Source: Planctomycetota bacterium (GTDB taxonomy: Bacteria > Planctomycetota > Phycisphaerae > Sedimentisphaerales > Anaerobacaceae). Taken from it: 56,742 bases of DNA. This document shows, piece by piece, positions 1-8,450 of this stretch. The notes beneath the pieces were generated by a model. It ran no database searches and was not told where the DNA came from. It was given only the letters and a program-made list of their open reading frames with translations. The DNA is taken from positions 1-56,742 of the forward strand of contig JAMCWO010000059.1 in the NCBI GenBank assembly GCA_023481165.1, in the 5' to 3' direction. The position numbers and the translations under genes were made by a program. Every line of letters begins with the position of its first letter. Position 1 is the first letter of the stretch.

Positions 1-4
1 GTAT

Positions 5-1247
5 ATGCCGGAAGTCGCTTACGATGTTGTGGTCATTGGGGCCGGCCCCACCGGCGAGAACGTGGCCGACCGGGTCGTCAAAGGAGGCCTTCGTGCCGTC
101 CTGGTGGAATCCGAGCTGGTCGGTGGGAACTGCTCGTATTTCGCCTGCATCCCGAGCAAGGCGCTGTTGCGAAGTCCCGCGGCGCTGGCAGCCGCCCGGC
201 GGGTCGAGGGGGCACAGCAGGCGGTGACGGCGCCCCTGGATGCCGGCGCCGTGTTGGAGCGGCGCACACGGTTCACCGAGGGATGGCACGACGATACGCA
301 GATCCAATGGGTCAAGGGAGCGGGTATTGATCTGAGGCGAGGTCGCGGGCGCCTGGCCGGCCTGTGCCGGGTCGAAGTGGAATCCTGCCGCGGCGATGTC
401 ACGCTCTTGGCCGCTCGGTATGCCGTGGTGGTTTGCACCGGCAGCGCTCCCTTGATTCCTCCCATCTCGGGATTGGCACAGGGCTGGCCCTGGACGAACC
501 GGGAAGCCACCGCGGCTGGGCGCGTCCCGGATCGGCTGGCCATCCTCGGGGGAGGAGTCGAGTCCTGTGAAATGGCGGCGGCCTGGCGGGCGCTGGGGAG
601 CAGAGAAGTCACGGTAATCCAACGCGGCCCGCGACTCCTGAGCCGCTTCGAGTCCTTTGTGGGCGAGCGGATCGCGGCCGCCCTGCGGGAACAAGGGGTC
701 ACCGTCCTCACGGGGCGGAGCCTTCGGCGGGTGCACCGGTGGTCCCAGAGTTCCCCCGTGCAGCTCTGGTTGGAGCGTGCCGACCGTGTGACCGAATCGG
801 GCGTGCCGGACCTGGAGGCAGATGAGATTCTGGTGGCCACCGGCCGAACCCCGGCCACGAAGGACCTCGGCCTGGAAACGGTCGGCCTCAAACCGGAGGA
901 CTGGCTCCACGTGGACGACAGTTGTCGGGTCGCCGGGATCGACGGCGGCTGGCTCTATGCGGCGGGCGATGTGACCGGGCAGGCGCTGCTGACGCACATG
1001 GGCAAGTATCAGGCCCGCGCCTGCGGCGATGCGATCGTGGCCCGGGCCCAAGGCGAACTGGATGCTTCCCCGCCGCCGGCGTGGAGCCGCTGGGCGGCCA
1101 CGGCCGAACACGGGGCGGTGCCGCAGGTCATCTTCACCGATCCGGAGGTGGCGACTGTCGGCCTGACCGAGTCTGTGGCACGCCGTGCCGGTCTTTCCCA
1201 CCATGAACGAAATATGGCTAAGGCTGTTGGAGACCTACGGGAGGTAA
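5..1247 (+). pseudogene. Flavin disulfide reductase (mercuric reductase/lipoamide dehydrogenase family) with out-of-frame internal deletion
   Basis: Class I pyridine-nucleotide disulfide oxidoreductase. Seen: an N-terminal FAD Rossmann motif (VVVIGAGPTGENVA), a redox-active CX4C pair in GGNCSYFACIPSK, an NAD(P) fold (LAILGGGVESCEMA) and the second FAD motif (LYAAGDVTGQ). The reading frame from position 5 is good up to about VGLTESVARRAGL near 1195. It then runs into unrelated sequence that overlaps the next gene and stops at 1525. The expected C-terminal end of the family, FPTMNEIWLRLLETYGR followed by TAA (1245-1247), is present in another frame directly after the break. About 70-80 residues of the dimerisation domain are therefore missing, and the deletion is out of frame. 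That domain completes the active site in this family, so the product is probably inactive. A misassembly would look the same. The start lies only four bases into the window, so upstream signals cannot be judged. Confidence 0.85.
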
Positions 1248-1268
1248 CCGTCAAGAAGGAGGTGGCCT

Positions 1269-1760
1269 ATGGCGAAGCCGGATCAAGTGCTGCGGGGACA
1301 GCTTTTGGCGCTGTTGGAGGGCGGTCAGGCGCACATGAGCTTCGACGATGCGGTCGCGGGTTTCCCCATGAAGGAGATCAATCACAAGGTGCCGTACGCC
1401 AGCTATACGATCTGGCATGCGCTGGAGCACCTGCGCCGGGCACAGCGGGACATCCGCTTGTTTGTCGAGGACCCGGATTATGTCTCGCCGGACTTCCCGA
1501 GCGGATATTGGCCCAAGGAAGATGAAGAGGCCACCCCCGCCCGGTGGCGCAAGACCATCGCGGGAATTCGCAGTGACCTGGAGGCGGTGAAGGGCTGGGT
1601 CAGAAACCGCAAGACCGATTTCTTCGGCGACATCCCGCACGCACCCGGCTACACCATCTTCCGCGAAGTGCTGCTCGTGGCGGACCACAACGCCTGGCAT
1701 ACGTCGGAACTCGTTACGTTGCGGCGGGTGCTGAATCTCAAGCCGGTCAAGGAATACTGA
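1269..1760 (+). CDS. DinB-like (YfiT-type) putative metal-dependent protein
   Basis: A 163-aa soluble protein with the look of the DinB/YfiT four-helix bundle, which usually binds a divalent metal through three histidines. Visible candidate ligands are the histidines in TIWHALEHLRR near residue 55 and the C-terminal DHNAWHTSELV. The start is supported by an AAGGAGG about 7 nt upstream of the ATG. The gene lies 21 nt after the remnant of the broken disulfide reductase. Members act as thiol-dependent transferases or hydrolases for bacillithiol/mycothiol-like substrates, or have unknown roles. No specific substrate can be read from the sequence. Confidence 0.75.
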   Translation: MAKPDQVLRGQLLALLEGGQAHMSFDDAVAGFPMKEINHKVPYASYTIWHALEHLRRAQRDIRLFVEDPDYVSPDFPSGYWPKEDEEATPARWRKTIAGIRSDLEAVKGWVRNRKTDFFGDIPHAPGYTIFREVLLVADHNAWHTSELVTLRRVLNLKPVKEY

Positions 1761-1808
1761 GAAGACGGAAATCAGAGGCCGGAGAAGGAAATCCACCCGT
1801 TCTTCGCT

Positions 1809-1836
1809 ATCCGTCCTCCGTCATCTGTCCTCTGTC
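1809..1836. repeat. Short tandem repeat between convergent genes
   Basis: Two adjacent 14-nt units, ATCCGTCCTCCGTC (1809-1822) and ATCTGTCCTCTGTC (1823-1836), differ at two positions. They lie between the convergent DinB-like and FGE-like genes, just beyond the latter's stop codon. No function can be assigned. Confidence 0.6.
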
Positions 1837-1841
1837 GTCCA

Positions 1842-2693
1842 TCATTTGGCCGGGGCGTTGCGGACGCAGCGGAAGCCGTAGATGTCGTAGCCGAAGCAGA
1901 CGTCCACGTAGCCGGGGTTCTCGTTGTTGCGGTAGCCGCTGCGGCAGTTGGTGTCGCTGAACTTCCAGGCGCCGCCGCGCACGACTTTGGCGTCGCCTTT
2001 TTCGGGCCCGCGCGGATTCTCTCTGGGCGACTCCGGGTAGTAGTCGACCTTGTAGTAGTCGTTGCACCACTGCCAGACATTGCCGCAGATGTCGTACAGG
2101 CCCCAGGGATTGGGCTTCTTCTGGCCCACCGGCTGGGGGTGCCCGCCGGAGTTCTGGTCGAACCAGGCGTAATCGGCCAGTCCGGAGACGCTGTTGCCGA
2201 AGAAATACGGGGTGCGGGTCCCCGCGCGGCAGGCATATTCCCACTCGGCCTCCGTGGGCAGACGATAGCCGTTGGCCTCGAAGTTGCACTGCCAGGTCGT
2301 GAGGTCGTAGCAGGGTGTCAGGCCCTCCGCGCGGGAACGCTCATTGCAGAACTTCACACAATCGGACCAGCGCACCCCTTCGACGGGGTGCTTGGGGTTC
2401 TTCCAGCGGGAAGGGTTGTCCTTCATGAGCTTCTCGTACTGCTCCTGTGTCACGAGACACTTGTCCATGTAGAAGGGGCTTATCGCGATCTCGTGGGGCG
2501 GCGCATCCGGCTCATCCTTGTCGCCCATCGTGAATTGCCCGCCCGTAATCAGGACCAGCGCATCATCTTTCGATTGTGGATTGGAGCCGGCGCTGGATGC
2601 CTTTGGAGTCTCGGCAGCCGGCTTTCGCTGACAGCCTTGGATCAGCAGCAGAGTCCCCGAGAGGAGAAATGCCACGGCGATGACGTGCTTCAT
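1842..2693 (-). CDS. SUMF1/FGE-fold lipoprotein (formylglycine-generating-enzyme-like, one catalytic Cys missing)
   Basis: A 283-aa protein with a lipoprotein signal (lipobox Cys at residue 21, LLIQGCQ) followed by a complete FGE-sulfatase domain: GGQFTMGDKDEPDAPPH, GYRLPTEAEWEYACRAG, NPWGLYDICGNVWQWC and RGGAWKF near residues 240-247, then YGFRCVR at the end. True aerobic formylglycine-generating enzymes convert a sulfatase Cys to formylglycine with a copper-binding Cys pair, seen in GGSF-C-xxxx-C sequences. Here only the second Cys is kept (TNCRSGYR), and the first position is not Cys. The protein is therefore more likely a surface-anchored FGE-fold protein of other function than a sulfatase maturase. 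It is the last gene of the minus-strand group, 29 nt after the preceding gene's stop. Confidence 0.85.
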   Translation of the reverse strand: MKHVIAVAFLLSGTLLLIQGCQRKPAAETPKASSAGSNPQSKDDALVLITGGQFTMGDKDEPDAPPHEIAISPFYMDKCLVTQEQYEKLMKDNPSRWKNPKHPVEGVRWSDCVKFCNERSRAEGLTPCYDLTTWQCNFEANGYRLPTEAEWEYACRAGTRTPYFFGNSVSGLADYAWFDQNSGGHPQPVGQKKPNPWGLYDICGNVWQWCNDYYKVDYYPESPRENPRGPEKGDAKVVRGGAWKFSDTNCRSGYRNNENPGYVDVCFGYDIYGFRCVRNAPAK

Positions 2694-2721
2694 AATGGTC
2701 GATTCCCTGTGTCTCTTATAC

Positions 2722-4533
2722 TTAATAGTTCGGCCAGATCTCGTAGCCGTCGGGGTTGCGCAGGCACTGACGGCAACGGCGGCGGATCTCCCGCGCCACG
2801 TCCACCGCCTTAGGCTGATTCAGGCAGCCGTAGCCGGCCTCCTGGAACAGCTTGCGGACGATGATGTGGTACTCCGCAAGGACACCATCCTGTGCGCCGC
2901 CCATCCCGCGCCAGTCTTTGCCGAGGTCCAGACAGGTCGACAGGTTCTTGGGGTCCTTTTTCTGGAGCAAGGCGAGAGTCTTGCGCGATAGCTCAGCGGC
3001 ATATTCCAGCGATTTGATGTTCTCTTTCTGTGTCTCGTACAACTCGCCGATGCGCTGGACGATCTGCGTCAGGCTCTCGAGATATGTTTTCAACTCAGGC
3101 TGAGAACTCGCCGTGGTGCGGAGGAACTCGGTCATGTCGTCGGCGAAGGCCCGGTATTCGTTCAGCCGCTCGACGTGCCGCGTGACGAAGTAGACCATGT
3201 CGCCCACAGCGCCCTCGATGTACTCCTTCTTCTCGATTTCCTGGCCTGCTTTGAAGACCGCCTCGATGGCCTCGGTGCAGCCGCAGGTGCAGGCCCGGCG
3301 AATCCCGATGGCGCCCCGCCGATGGTGGGTCCGCAGCTTCTGGCCGGCAAGATCGAGGATGCTGTCGCACATCGGGCGGCCGAGCGTGGCTTTCATGATG
3401 TCTACCGGCGTCAGGACCGAGGCGGGCGTGTCCTTGCCTTCCAGGAAATAAATGATCGACTCGCCTTTGGGCAGCACTTTCTTGCCGAGGCGGAACCAGG
3501 CGGCGTCTCCGTTGAACCAGAGGGGGTAGTTGTACATGCCCGCCACGCCGCGCCAGATCGTGCCCGCCGGAGCCGCGCGGAAGGTGTACGTGGTTCGCAC
3601 CTCCCCCTCCCACAACTGCGTGACCCATTTGGCCGGGAAGGGTCTCTTCCATTTGCTGGCCACGTCCTTTTCCAGATACGACACGCCCAGCGGCTCTTTG
3701 TGCCAGATGCCGGGCGCCTCCAAAAGGGAAACATAAAGGCTCTGTCCATCATTGTCGAAGGCAATGGACTCGATCAGCCGGCCCTCCTGGCCTTGCCGGC
3801 TCAGTCCCAGCTTCATCTGCTGCTTGCCCTTCGGCCAGGTCATGACCAGTACGCTGGTTTCCCCTTTGAGCAATCCGAGGAAGAGACTCTCGCAGGGGAC
3901 GTCGAGCACGCTATCCGACGGATACTGGCCGGGGGCGACGACAAGGTCATCCCCGACAAAGCCGGGCAATACGCCGTACTCGATCGTGCTCCGCAGACTG
4001 ATCCCTTTCATTGTTGGGGCAGGCTTGATCTCCACAATTGGTGTCTTGCCGAAGGCCAGAACAGCGGACGTATCACCGCCTTTAGCCCCGGTGGAGAAGG
4101 AAACCTCCAGGGCCACATCATCGCCGGTATTCTGCAGGACTATGCAGCGGCTGATCGATTTGAATCGCGAATCTCCAATCTCAAATTTGGCATTCTTTGA
4201 GGAGACGACCACTTTCCCCTTGGCCGACCGCACCACCGCGGTCAGGTAACCGTTCTCGACCACCACATCGCCCTGGAAGGCGTATTCCCGCCCATAGTAG
4301 CCCGGATCGGAAGAGGATTTCAGCGGGTCGGCTTCGAGCAGCAGGAGATTGGGAGGCACGGCCCTCCAACTTGTTCGATTCGCGAGATCAATCGTGTCCC
4401 CGAGAGGCGATCCCGTGTCCCAAAGTGTGACGGGATGTGTGGAGGTGGCGGATTGAGCGCGTCCTGTGCTTGAAAGCCCCAGACTTATCATCGCGGCGGC
4501 CAGCAGGACAACGCAGTTGCGATGCGACTTCAT
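2722..4533 (-). CDS. Secreted protein of unknown function, about 600 aa
   Basis: The start was chosen at the ATG beginning MKSHRNCVVLLAAAMISLG. It gives a clean Sec signal peptide ending near GRAQS and has a GGAAGGGA ribosome site 9 nt upstream. The longer reading frame would put this signal inside the protein. The first 400 residues are beta-rich, with many short strands and WDTGSPLGDTIDL near the N-terminus. The last 200 residues are helical, with a Cys cluster (ACTCGCTEAI) and charged helices that could be a helical bundle or coiled coil. I do not recognise the family. A promoter-like sequence lies about 60 nt upstream, so the gene may be expressed separately from the deacetylase-like gene before it. 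Its position next to deacetylase-like and UroD genes suggests extracellular carbohydrate work, but this is only context. Confidence 0.75.
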   Translation of the reverse strand: MKSHRNCVVLLAAAMISLGLSSTGRAQSATSTHPVTLWDTGSPLGDTIDLANRTSWRAVPPNLLLLEADPLKSSSDPGYYGREYAFQGDVVVENGYLTAVVRSAKGKVVVSSKNAKFEIGDSRFKSISRCIVLQNTGDDVALEVSFSTGAKGGDTSAVLAFGKTPIVEIKPAPTMKGISLRSTIEYGVLPGFVGDDLVVAPGQYPSDSVLDVPCESLFLGLLKGETSVLVMTWPKGKQQMKLGLSRQGQEGRLIESIAFDNDGQSLYVSLLEAPGIWHKEPLGVSYLEKDVASKWKRPFPAKWVTQLWEGEVRTTYTFRAAPAGTIWRGVAGMYNYPLWFNGDAAWFRLGKKVLPKGESIIYFLEGKDTPASVLTPVDIMKATLGRPMCDSILDLAGQKLRTHHRRGAIGIRRACTCGCTEAIEAVFKAGQEIEKKEYIEGAVGDMVYFVTRHVERLNEYRAFADDMTEFLRTTASSQPELKTYLESLTQIVQRIGELYETQKENIKSLEYAAELSRKTLALLQKKDPKNLSTCLDLGKDWRGMGGAQDGVLAEYHIIVRKLFQEAGYGCLNQPKAVDVAREIRRRCRQCLRNPDGYEIWPNY

Positions 4534-4594
4534 AGCTCGTGTCCCTTCCAGGGGTTGCACTACTGTTCGAAACATCGAAGAGTGACCACGCCGC

Positions 4595-4622
4595 ATTGTA
4601 GCTTGGGCGGTCGAAGAATCAA
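4595..4622 (-). promoter_or_regulatory. Putative sigma70-type promoter
   Basis: On the minus strand TTGATT and TACAAT are separated by 16 nt, about 60 nt upstream of the secreted protein starting at 4533. Four of six and five of six bases match the consensus. This is motif reading only. Confidence 0.4.
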
Positions 4623-4640
4623 GGGCGTACCGGGGCGTCA

Positions 4641-5747
4641 TCATGCCTTCGGTCTCGTGGCCTGAACGTGCCGGCGGGCCAGCTCGGAGCACATGACCCA
4701 TGCGAGATCTTTACCGAAGACCTGTTGGATCCGCGCAGCCAGGGCCGCGAGCCCTTCCAGGCCCAGGCCCGTGCCTTGAGTGTAGAGCGACTGCCAGTGG
4801 GTTACCAGGACGATTGGATGGCCCGACTCCATCAACTGGCGAATCCGCCCGGTGCGGCCGTCGGCCGAGACGAGCCGGTCGATGCCGCGCTGGATGAAGG
4901 CCCGCCGCTCTTCCTTGGGCTGCTCCATGCTCCAGAAGATGTCTGTCGAGTTGGCGGGTACGCTGACCACGACCTGGCCGCGCGTCGTGTCCTCGTACTC
5001 GATGGAACACTGCCGGGGCGCGTCCCAGGAGGTGGCGTGCAGAAAGTACCAGGTGAGCTTGCGTTCGAAGACCTTCCATTGGGCTTCGCCCAGGGCCTGG
5101 GCATACTTCTTCTCCACATCGATGCCCGAGACCCACGGTGACGTGATGCCGGTGGCCGGCAGGCCCACGTTCTTGAGGATTTGGAACGCCAGGATGAAGT
5201 ACTCGACGATCTCGTCGGGCGGCGCTTTGGAGATCCAGACGTCCTCGTAAATGTGCTGGAAGCCCTTGGTCTTGAGGTTGTACGCCTGCATGTGGGTGAG
5301 GAACTCCGGCGTGATGTCAAAGCGCGGCGCGATCCCCTCGCGCACGAGCTTGAGCCAGTCCGCCAGATGCGCCGCCGGGACGCGCTTGAGGGTTTGATCG
5401 ACCCGCCCCAGGCAACTCGGCATGGGAATGACCGTGAACTTGCCGCGGATATCGAACTGGTTGAAGGTGTCTACCACGCGCTGCGTGAACTCGCGCGGGA
5501 CGAGGAACGGGGTCTCATAGCCGGGCAACTCGTAAAACAGCGGGTCCACCGGCGACCCATCGTCGATGATCAGCGCCATGGGAGTTTTTCCCGACCGGCT
5601 CAGCGTCCCCGCCGTGGCGGGGCGTACTTCCTGCGCCAGCGCCTTTCCCCAGGTGGTCGAGAGCACTCCCGCCGTCACAGCAGTTCCGGTCTGTTCCAGC
5701 AGTCGCCGGCGCGAGATGGTTCTGTTCCTGATTGCATACTTGTTCAT
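4641..5747 (-). CDS. Tat-exported polysaccharide-deacetylase-like protein
   Basis: A 368-aa protein with a twin-arginine signal (RNRTISRRRLLEQTGTA) ending near KALAQ. The mature part begins with ALIIDDGSPVDPLF, followed by RGKFTVIPMPS and a late HPIVLVTHWQSLY. This order fits the NodB/glycoside-hydrolase-deacetylase beta/alpha barrel, where an early Asp pair and later His residues hold the metal. The canonical HxxxH motif is not obvious, so catalytic deacetylation is likely but unproven. The gene follows the UroD-fold gene by 12 nt, so they are probably co-transcribed. The likely substrate is an N- or O-acetylated sugar outside the cytoplasm (inference). Confidence 0.7.
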   Translation of the reverse strand: MNKYAIRNRTISRRRLLEQTGTAVTAGVLSTTWGKALAQEVRPATAGTLSRSGKTPMALIIDDGSPVDPLFYELPGYETPFLVPREFTQRVVDTFNQFDIRGKFTVIPMPSCLGRVDQTLKRVPAAHLADWLKLVREGIAPRFDITPEFLTHMQAYNLKTKGFQHIYEDVWISKAPPDEIVEYFILAFQILKNVGLPATGITSPWVSGIDVEKKYAQALGEAQWKVFERKLTWYFLHATSWDAPRQCSIEYEDTTRGQVVVSVPANSTDIFWSMEQPKEERRAFIQRGIDRLVSADGRTGRIRQLMESGHPIVLVTHWQSLYTQGTGLGLEGLAALAARIQQVFGKDLAWVMCSELARRHVQATRPKA

Positions 5748-5759
5748 TTGCGGTTCCTC

Positions 5760-6863
5760 CTATGGGCTTGTGGATCGCAGCGATCTGCGGATCCGGGCAG
5801 CCTTGTCGAAGATCTCCTGCCTGGTGATGCCCGCCTCATCGTACATGGCGAAGATGTTCTCATCCGGCGTCTCCGGCGGCACCGTATGCGAAGCGGCGAG
5901 AATATAGCCGCCGCCGTCGGCCGTCATTCCTTCGAGCAGTCGTGCCGTCGCCTGTCGGACCTGATCGGCCGTGCCATGGGGCAGGACGCCCTGCGTGTCC
6001 ACCCCGCCCATGAACGCCAGGTCGCGACCGAATTCCTTCTTCAACTCCAATGGATCCATGCCGGGACAGTTGCATTGGACGGGATTGAGCACCTGGACGC
6101 CGATCTCGATGAGGTCGTCGATGATCGGCCGGATCGTGCCGCAGGAGTGGAACGCCACGTAGATGCCGTGCCGTTTGCCCACATCGGCATTCTCCTTCAG
6201 CAGAGGCTTGACCATGTCCCGCCAGATCTGCGGGCTCATCAGCATGGCGCACTGGCCGCCGGCGTCGTCGCCCAGCCAGAGCCAATCCAGCTTGAAGCGC
6301 TGGCACGCCGCTTCGGATAATTCGATCGAGAATTCCGTGCACCGCCTCATCATCTCCTGCGTTAGCCCGGGGTTCAGTACCATCTCCATCAGGGTCTTTT
6401 CCATCCCCCGCAGTCGCCACCACATCTCGAAGACACAGGGGGAGACATCGCAGCCTACGAAGTACTCATCCGCGCACTTCATCACCGGCTGCATCAGGTC
6501 CACGAGCGGATCGATCCGGTCGTACGGGAACTTGTACCGCAGCATCTGCTTGTCGCCGGCGCTCGCCAGGGGGTACTTGGAGATCTGATTGAAGCCATCG
6601 ATGCGGGTCCATTCGACGCCCCAGTCATCCACGTGGGACTGGCCGTCGCGGTCGTGCACGATGCCCTCCATGGGGTGATTGTTGCTCACCCAGGCCTGGC
6701 GGATATCATCACCCATGACCAGAGAGACATACTCGGGAGGGATCTCCAGCAGTTGGCCCAGGCGCCGGCGGGTCTGCGGGTGGTACCACATGAAAATGGG
6801 CACACGGTCCACGGGTTGGCGTTCCAGCGCCCGGTGCACACGTTCTTTCGAAGTCATGGCCAA
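5760..6863 (-). CDS. UroD-fold protein (methyltransferase-like, not HemE)
   Basis: A 367-aa protein of the uroporphyrinogen decarboxylase superfamily: N-terminal KERVHRALERQPVDRVP, a central TIM barrel, VAFHSCGTIRPIIDDL near residue 235 and a C-terminal ILAASHTVPPETPDEN. Genuine HemE carries an N-terminal RQAGR porphyrin motif, which is absent here. The HxC motif is shared with MtaA/MtbA-type methylcobamide:thiol methyltransferases, where it binds zinc. In this copy the third ligand position, usually Cys, reads His (ASH). Its start overlaps the end of the small gene before it (6854-6863), which suggests translational coupling. Two other paralogues lie at 13118 and 36641. Confidence 0.85.
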   Translation of the reverse strand: MAMTSKERVHRALERQPVDRVPIFMWYHPQTRRRLGQLLEIPPEYVSLVMGDDIRQAWVSNNHPMEGIVHDRDGQSHVDDWGVEWTRIDGFNQISKYPLASAGDKQMLRYKFPYDRIDPLVDLMQPVMKCADEYFVGCDVSPCVFEMWWRLRGMEKTLMEMVLNPGLTQEMMRRCTEFSIELSEAACQRFKLDWLWLGDDAGGQCAMLMSPQIWRDMVKPLLKENADVGKRHGIYVAFHSCGTIRPIIDDLIEIGVQVLNPVQCNCPGMDPLELKKEFGRDLAFMGGVDTQGVLPHGTADQVRQATARLLEGMTADGGGYILAASHTVPPETPDENIFAMYDEAGITRQEIFDKAARIRRSLRSTSP

Positions 6864-7117
6864 TCTTCCCCCAAGATCAGGGCAGGGTCAAAAGCGGGTT
6901 CGCCCGTCGTGCGCGGGAACAGACGAAGGATGGTATCGAGGTCCGGCGTGCCAGCGATCTTTCGGCGGACGGGATCCTCTCGCATCGCCAGCCACTCGGA
7001 AGCGGATGCCGCCTTCGCCTCATCACTCCCAGGAAAGCGTGAAATTCCGGCGCCGGCAAGCAGGGAAACGCATGTCCCCATGAAAGTCCGGTGCGGCATT
7101 GGCGGGATGTTACTCAT
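6854..7117 (-). CDS. Small hypothetical protein, translationally coupled
   Basis: An 87-aa reading frame that starts 4 nt after the stop of the upstream secreted protein and ends overlapping the start of the UroD-fold gene. Tight coupling on both sides supports translation. The N-terminus (HRTFMGTCVSLLAGAGISRF) resembles a degenerate signal peptide; the rest is hydrophilic (AMREDPVRRKIAG, ILGEDWP). I do not recognise it. It could be a real small protein or the remnant of a longer exported protein. Confidence 0.45.
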   Translation of the reverse strand: MSNIPPMPHRTFMGTCVSLLAGAGISRFPGSDEAKAASASEWLAMREDPVRRKIAGTPDLDTILRLFPRTTGEPAFDPALILGEDWP

Positions 7118-7121
7118 GTAC

Positions 7122-8342
7122 TCAGGGTTTCTTATCTGGTTTGGGGGCCTTTGCCTCGGCCTCGCGCCTTTTCTCGTGTGCCGTCTTGATCATGTCGGCG
7201 ATATCATAGCCCAGCGGCTTGCCGGCGTCATACTTCTGGCGGGCCGAGATGACCGCCTCCTCGACCCCGGGCGGCAAGCCTCCGTTCTTGCCCGCTTTGT
7301 CCGGCGGCAGCCACCAGTTCATCCGCTCACTATAGCACCAGACGTACTCGTCCGTGGTAGTCAGGGTGTAATAGACGTTGTGCTCGAAGAACTTCAATTG
7401 CTGGTCGGGGGTCAGGAAGTTGCTGGTGACCTTTCTGTCCGCGCGTTTGGCCAGTTCCTGATCGATGTACAGCGCCATGCCGGCTTGCACGTTGGTGTCG
7501 TACTTCCTCCGCAGCGGCTCCGGCACGAGGGTCTGTGCCCGCTGCCGCATCAGGTGGTAATCCTTGTAGAATTCGAGCGGGCTCTCATGGTAGTAGGCCG
7601 ATTCGTTGCCGTCGATCAGTACGGTGCCGGGCGCAGCGCCTTCGAGCATGCCGACGACGAACGCCGGCAGCAGGGCGTACGAGCTCTTCTGGAGTCTCTG
7701 GACGCGAACCACCGGATCGGGCTCATCGACGACGTTCGGGAACAGGGCCATCAGAAAGAAGCTCAGAACCTTCAGTTCCTTCTTGTGTTCCTGCAGGGCG
7801 ACGATGAATTGCTGCCCGCGCTGGCGGACCTTGTCGGCCACCTGGTCGAACGGTTTGCCCTGGTACGAGCCCGGATAGGCCCAGGGGTTTTCTCCATACG
7901 GCTCGGGATCGAAACAGACGCCGACACAGTGGGCGCCTCTGACGGCCAGCGAGAACAGCTTCATGTTCTCCGTGATGACCTGCCACTGGTCCTCGTTGAA
8001 CCAGTCCATCTTCCATCGATTGGCGGCGTAGACGGTCAGGAAGTTATCCGTAAACTTCTGCCATTGGATCTGCCCGAGGGTGTCCAACTGGGGCTGAAGC
8101 TCGGCCTTATTCCAAGGCCGGACATCGAACACATGGTCGAAGCCTTTCGTGCGGAAGATGAGACCCTCGAACGGCCGCTTTTCCATCTCGCGGATATTGT
8201 CCCGCACGAAGTCCGGGTAGGGGACATCCCACCCATATTCGATGATCTTCTTCTTGAGCCGCGGCTGAGCGTTCAGGCCTTCAACCAGAAAGAGAGATAA
8301 CGTGAACACCAGCGCGATGGGCAACTCGCGTTTCACGAGCAT
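7122..8342 (-). CDS. Secreted hypothetical protein (possible TIM-barrel hydrolase)
   Basis: The start at MLVKRELPIALVFTLSLF gives a Sec signal peptide ending near GLNAQ. The longer frame reads back into a palindromic repeat and is rejected. The mature protein of about 380 aa is rich in aromatic residues, with GVCFDPEPYGENPWAYP near residue 145, FVVGMLEGAAPGTVLIDGNE in the middle and a Lys/Glu-rich C-terminal tail. The acidic and aromatic pattern is reminiscent of TIM-barrel glycoside hydrolases, but no known family signature is clear. It is probably in an operon with the DegT gene upstream and the UroD-fold and deacetylase-like genes downstream. A 75-nt inverted repeat separates it from the DegT gene. 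Confidence 0.7.
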   Translation of the reverse strand: MLVKRELPIALVFTLSLFLVEGLNAQPRLKKKIIEYGWDVPYPDFVRDNIREMEKRPFEGLIFRTKGFDHVFDVRPWNKAELQPQLDTLGQIQWQKFTDNFLTVYAANRWKMDWFNEDQWQVITENMKLFSLAVRGAHCVGVCFDPEPYGENPWAYPGSYQGKPFDQVADKVRQRGQQFIVALQEHKKELKVLSFFLMALFPNVVDEPDPVVRVQRLQKSSYALLPAFVVGMLEGAAPGTVLIDGNESAYYHESPLEFYKDYHLMRQRAQTLVPEPLRRKYDTNVQAGMALYIDQELAKRADRKVTSNFLTPDQQLKFFEHNVYYTLTTTDEYVWCYSERMNWWLPPDKAGKNGGLPPGVEEAVISARQKYDAGKPLGYDIADMIKTAHEKRREAEAKAPKPDKKP

Positions 8343-8356
8343 AGACAGACTCCCGT

Positions 8357-8431
8357 GTAGGATGGGCTTTAGCCCATGCTGCCTTTGTACCGCTGCCAAC
8401 GAGTGTCCGCATGGGCTGAAGCCCATCCTAC
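8357..8431. repeat. Palindromic repeat pair (type A)
   Basis: Two arms of 23 nt each (8357-8379 and 8409-8431) are near-perfect inverse complements, and each arm is itself palindromic around ATGGGCTTTAGCCCAT or ATGGGCTGAAGCCCAT. The 29-nt spacer and the right arm recur at 36541-36594 inside a sulfatase gene. There is no T-run, so it is not a standard terminator. Confidence 0.85.
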
Positions 8432-8450
8432 GAACTCCCGGACGACGTCT

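Noticed and set aside
5760-6863. Annotation as uroporphyrinogen decarboxylase HemE
   Set aside because: The porphyrin-binding RQAGR motif is absent from all three UroD-fold genes, while HxC methyltransferase-type motifs are present.
6633-8300. Open frame of about 555 codons on the plus strand
   Set aside because: It overlaps three minus-strand genes with good motifs, signals or coupling and has no recognisable domain.
8357-8431. Rho-independent terminators at the palindromic repeats
   Set aside because: The hairpins lack a following T-run, and one copy lies within a coding sequence.
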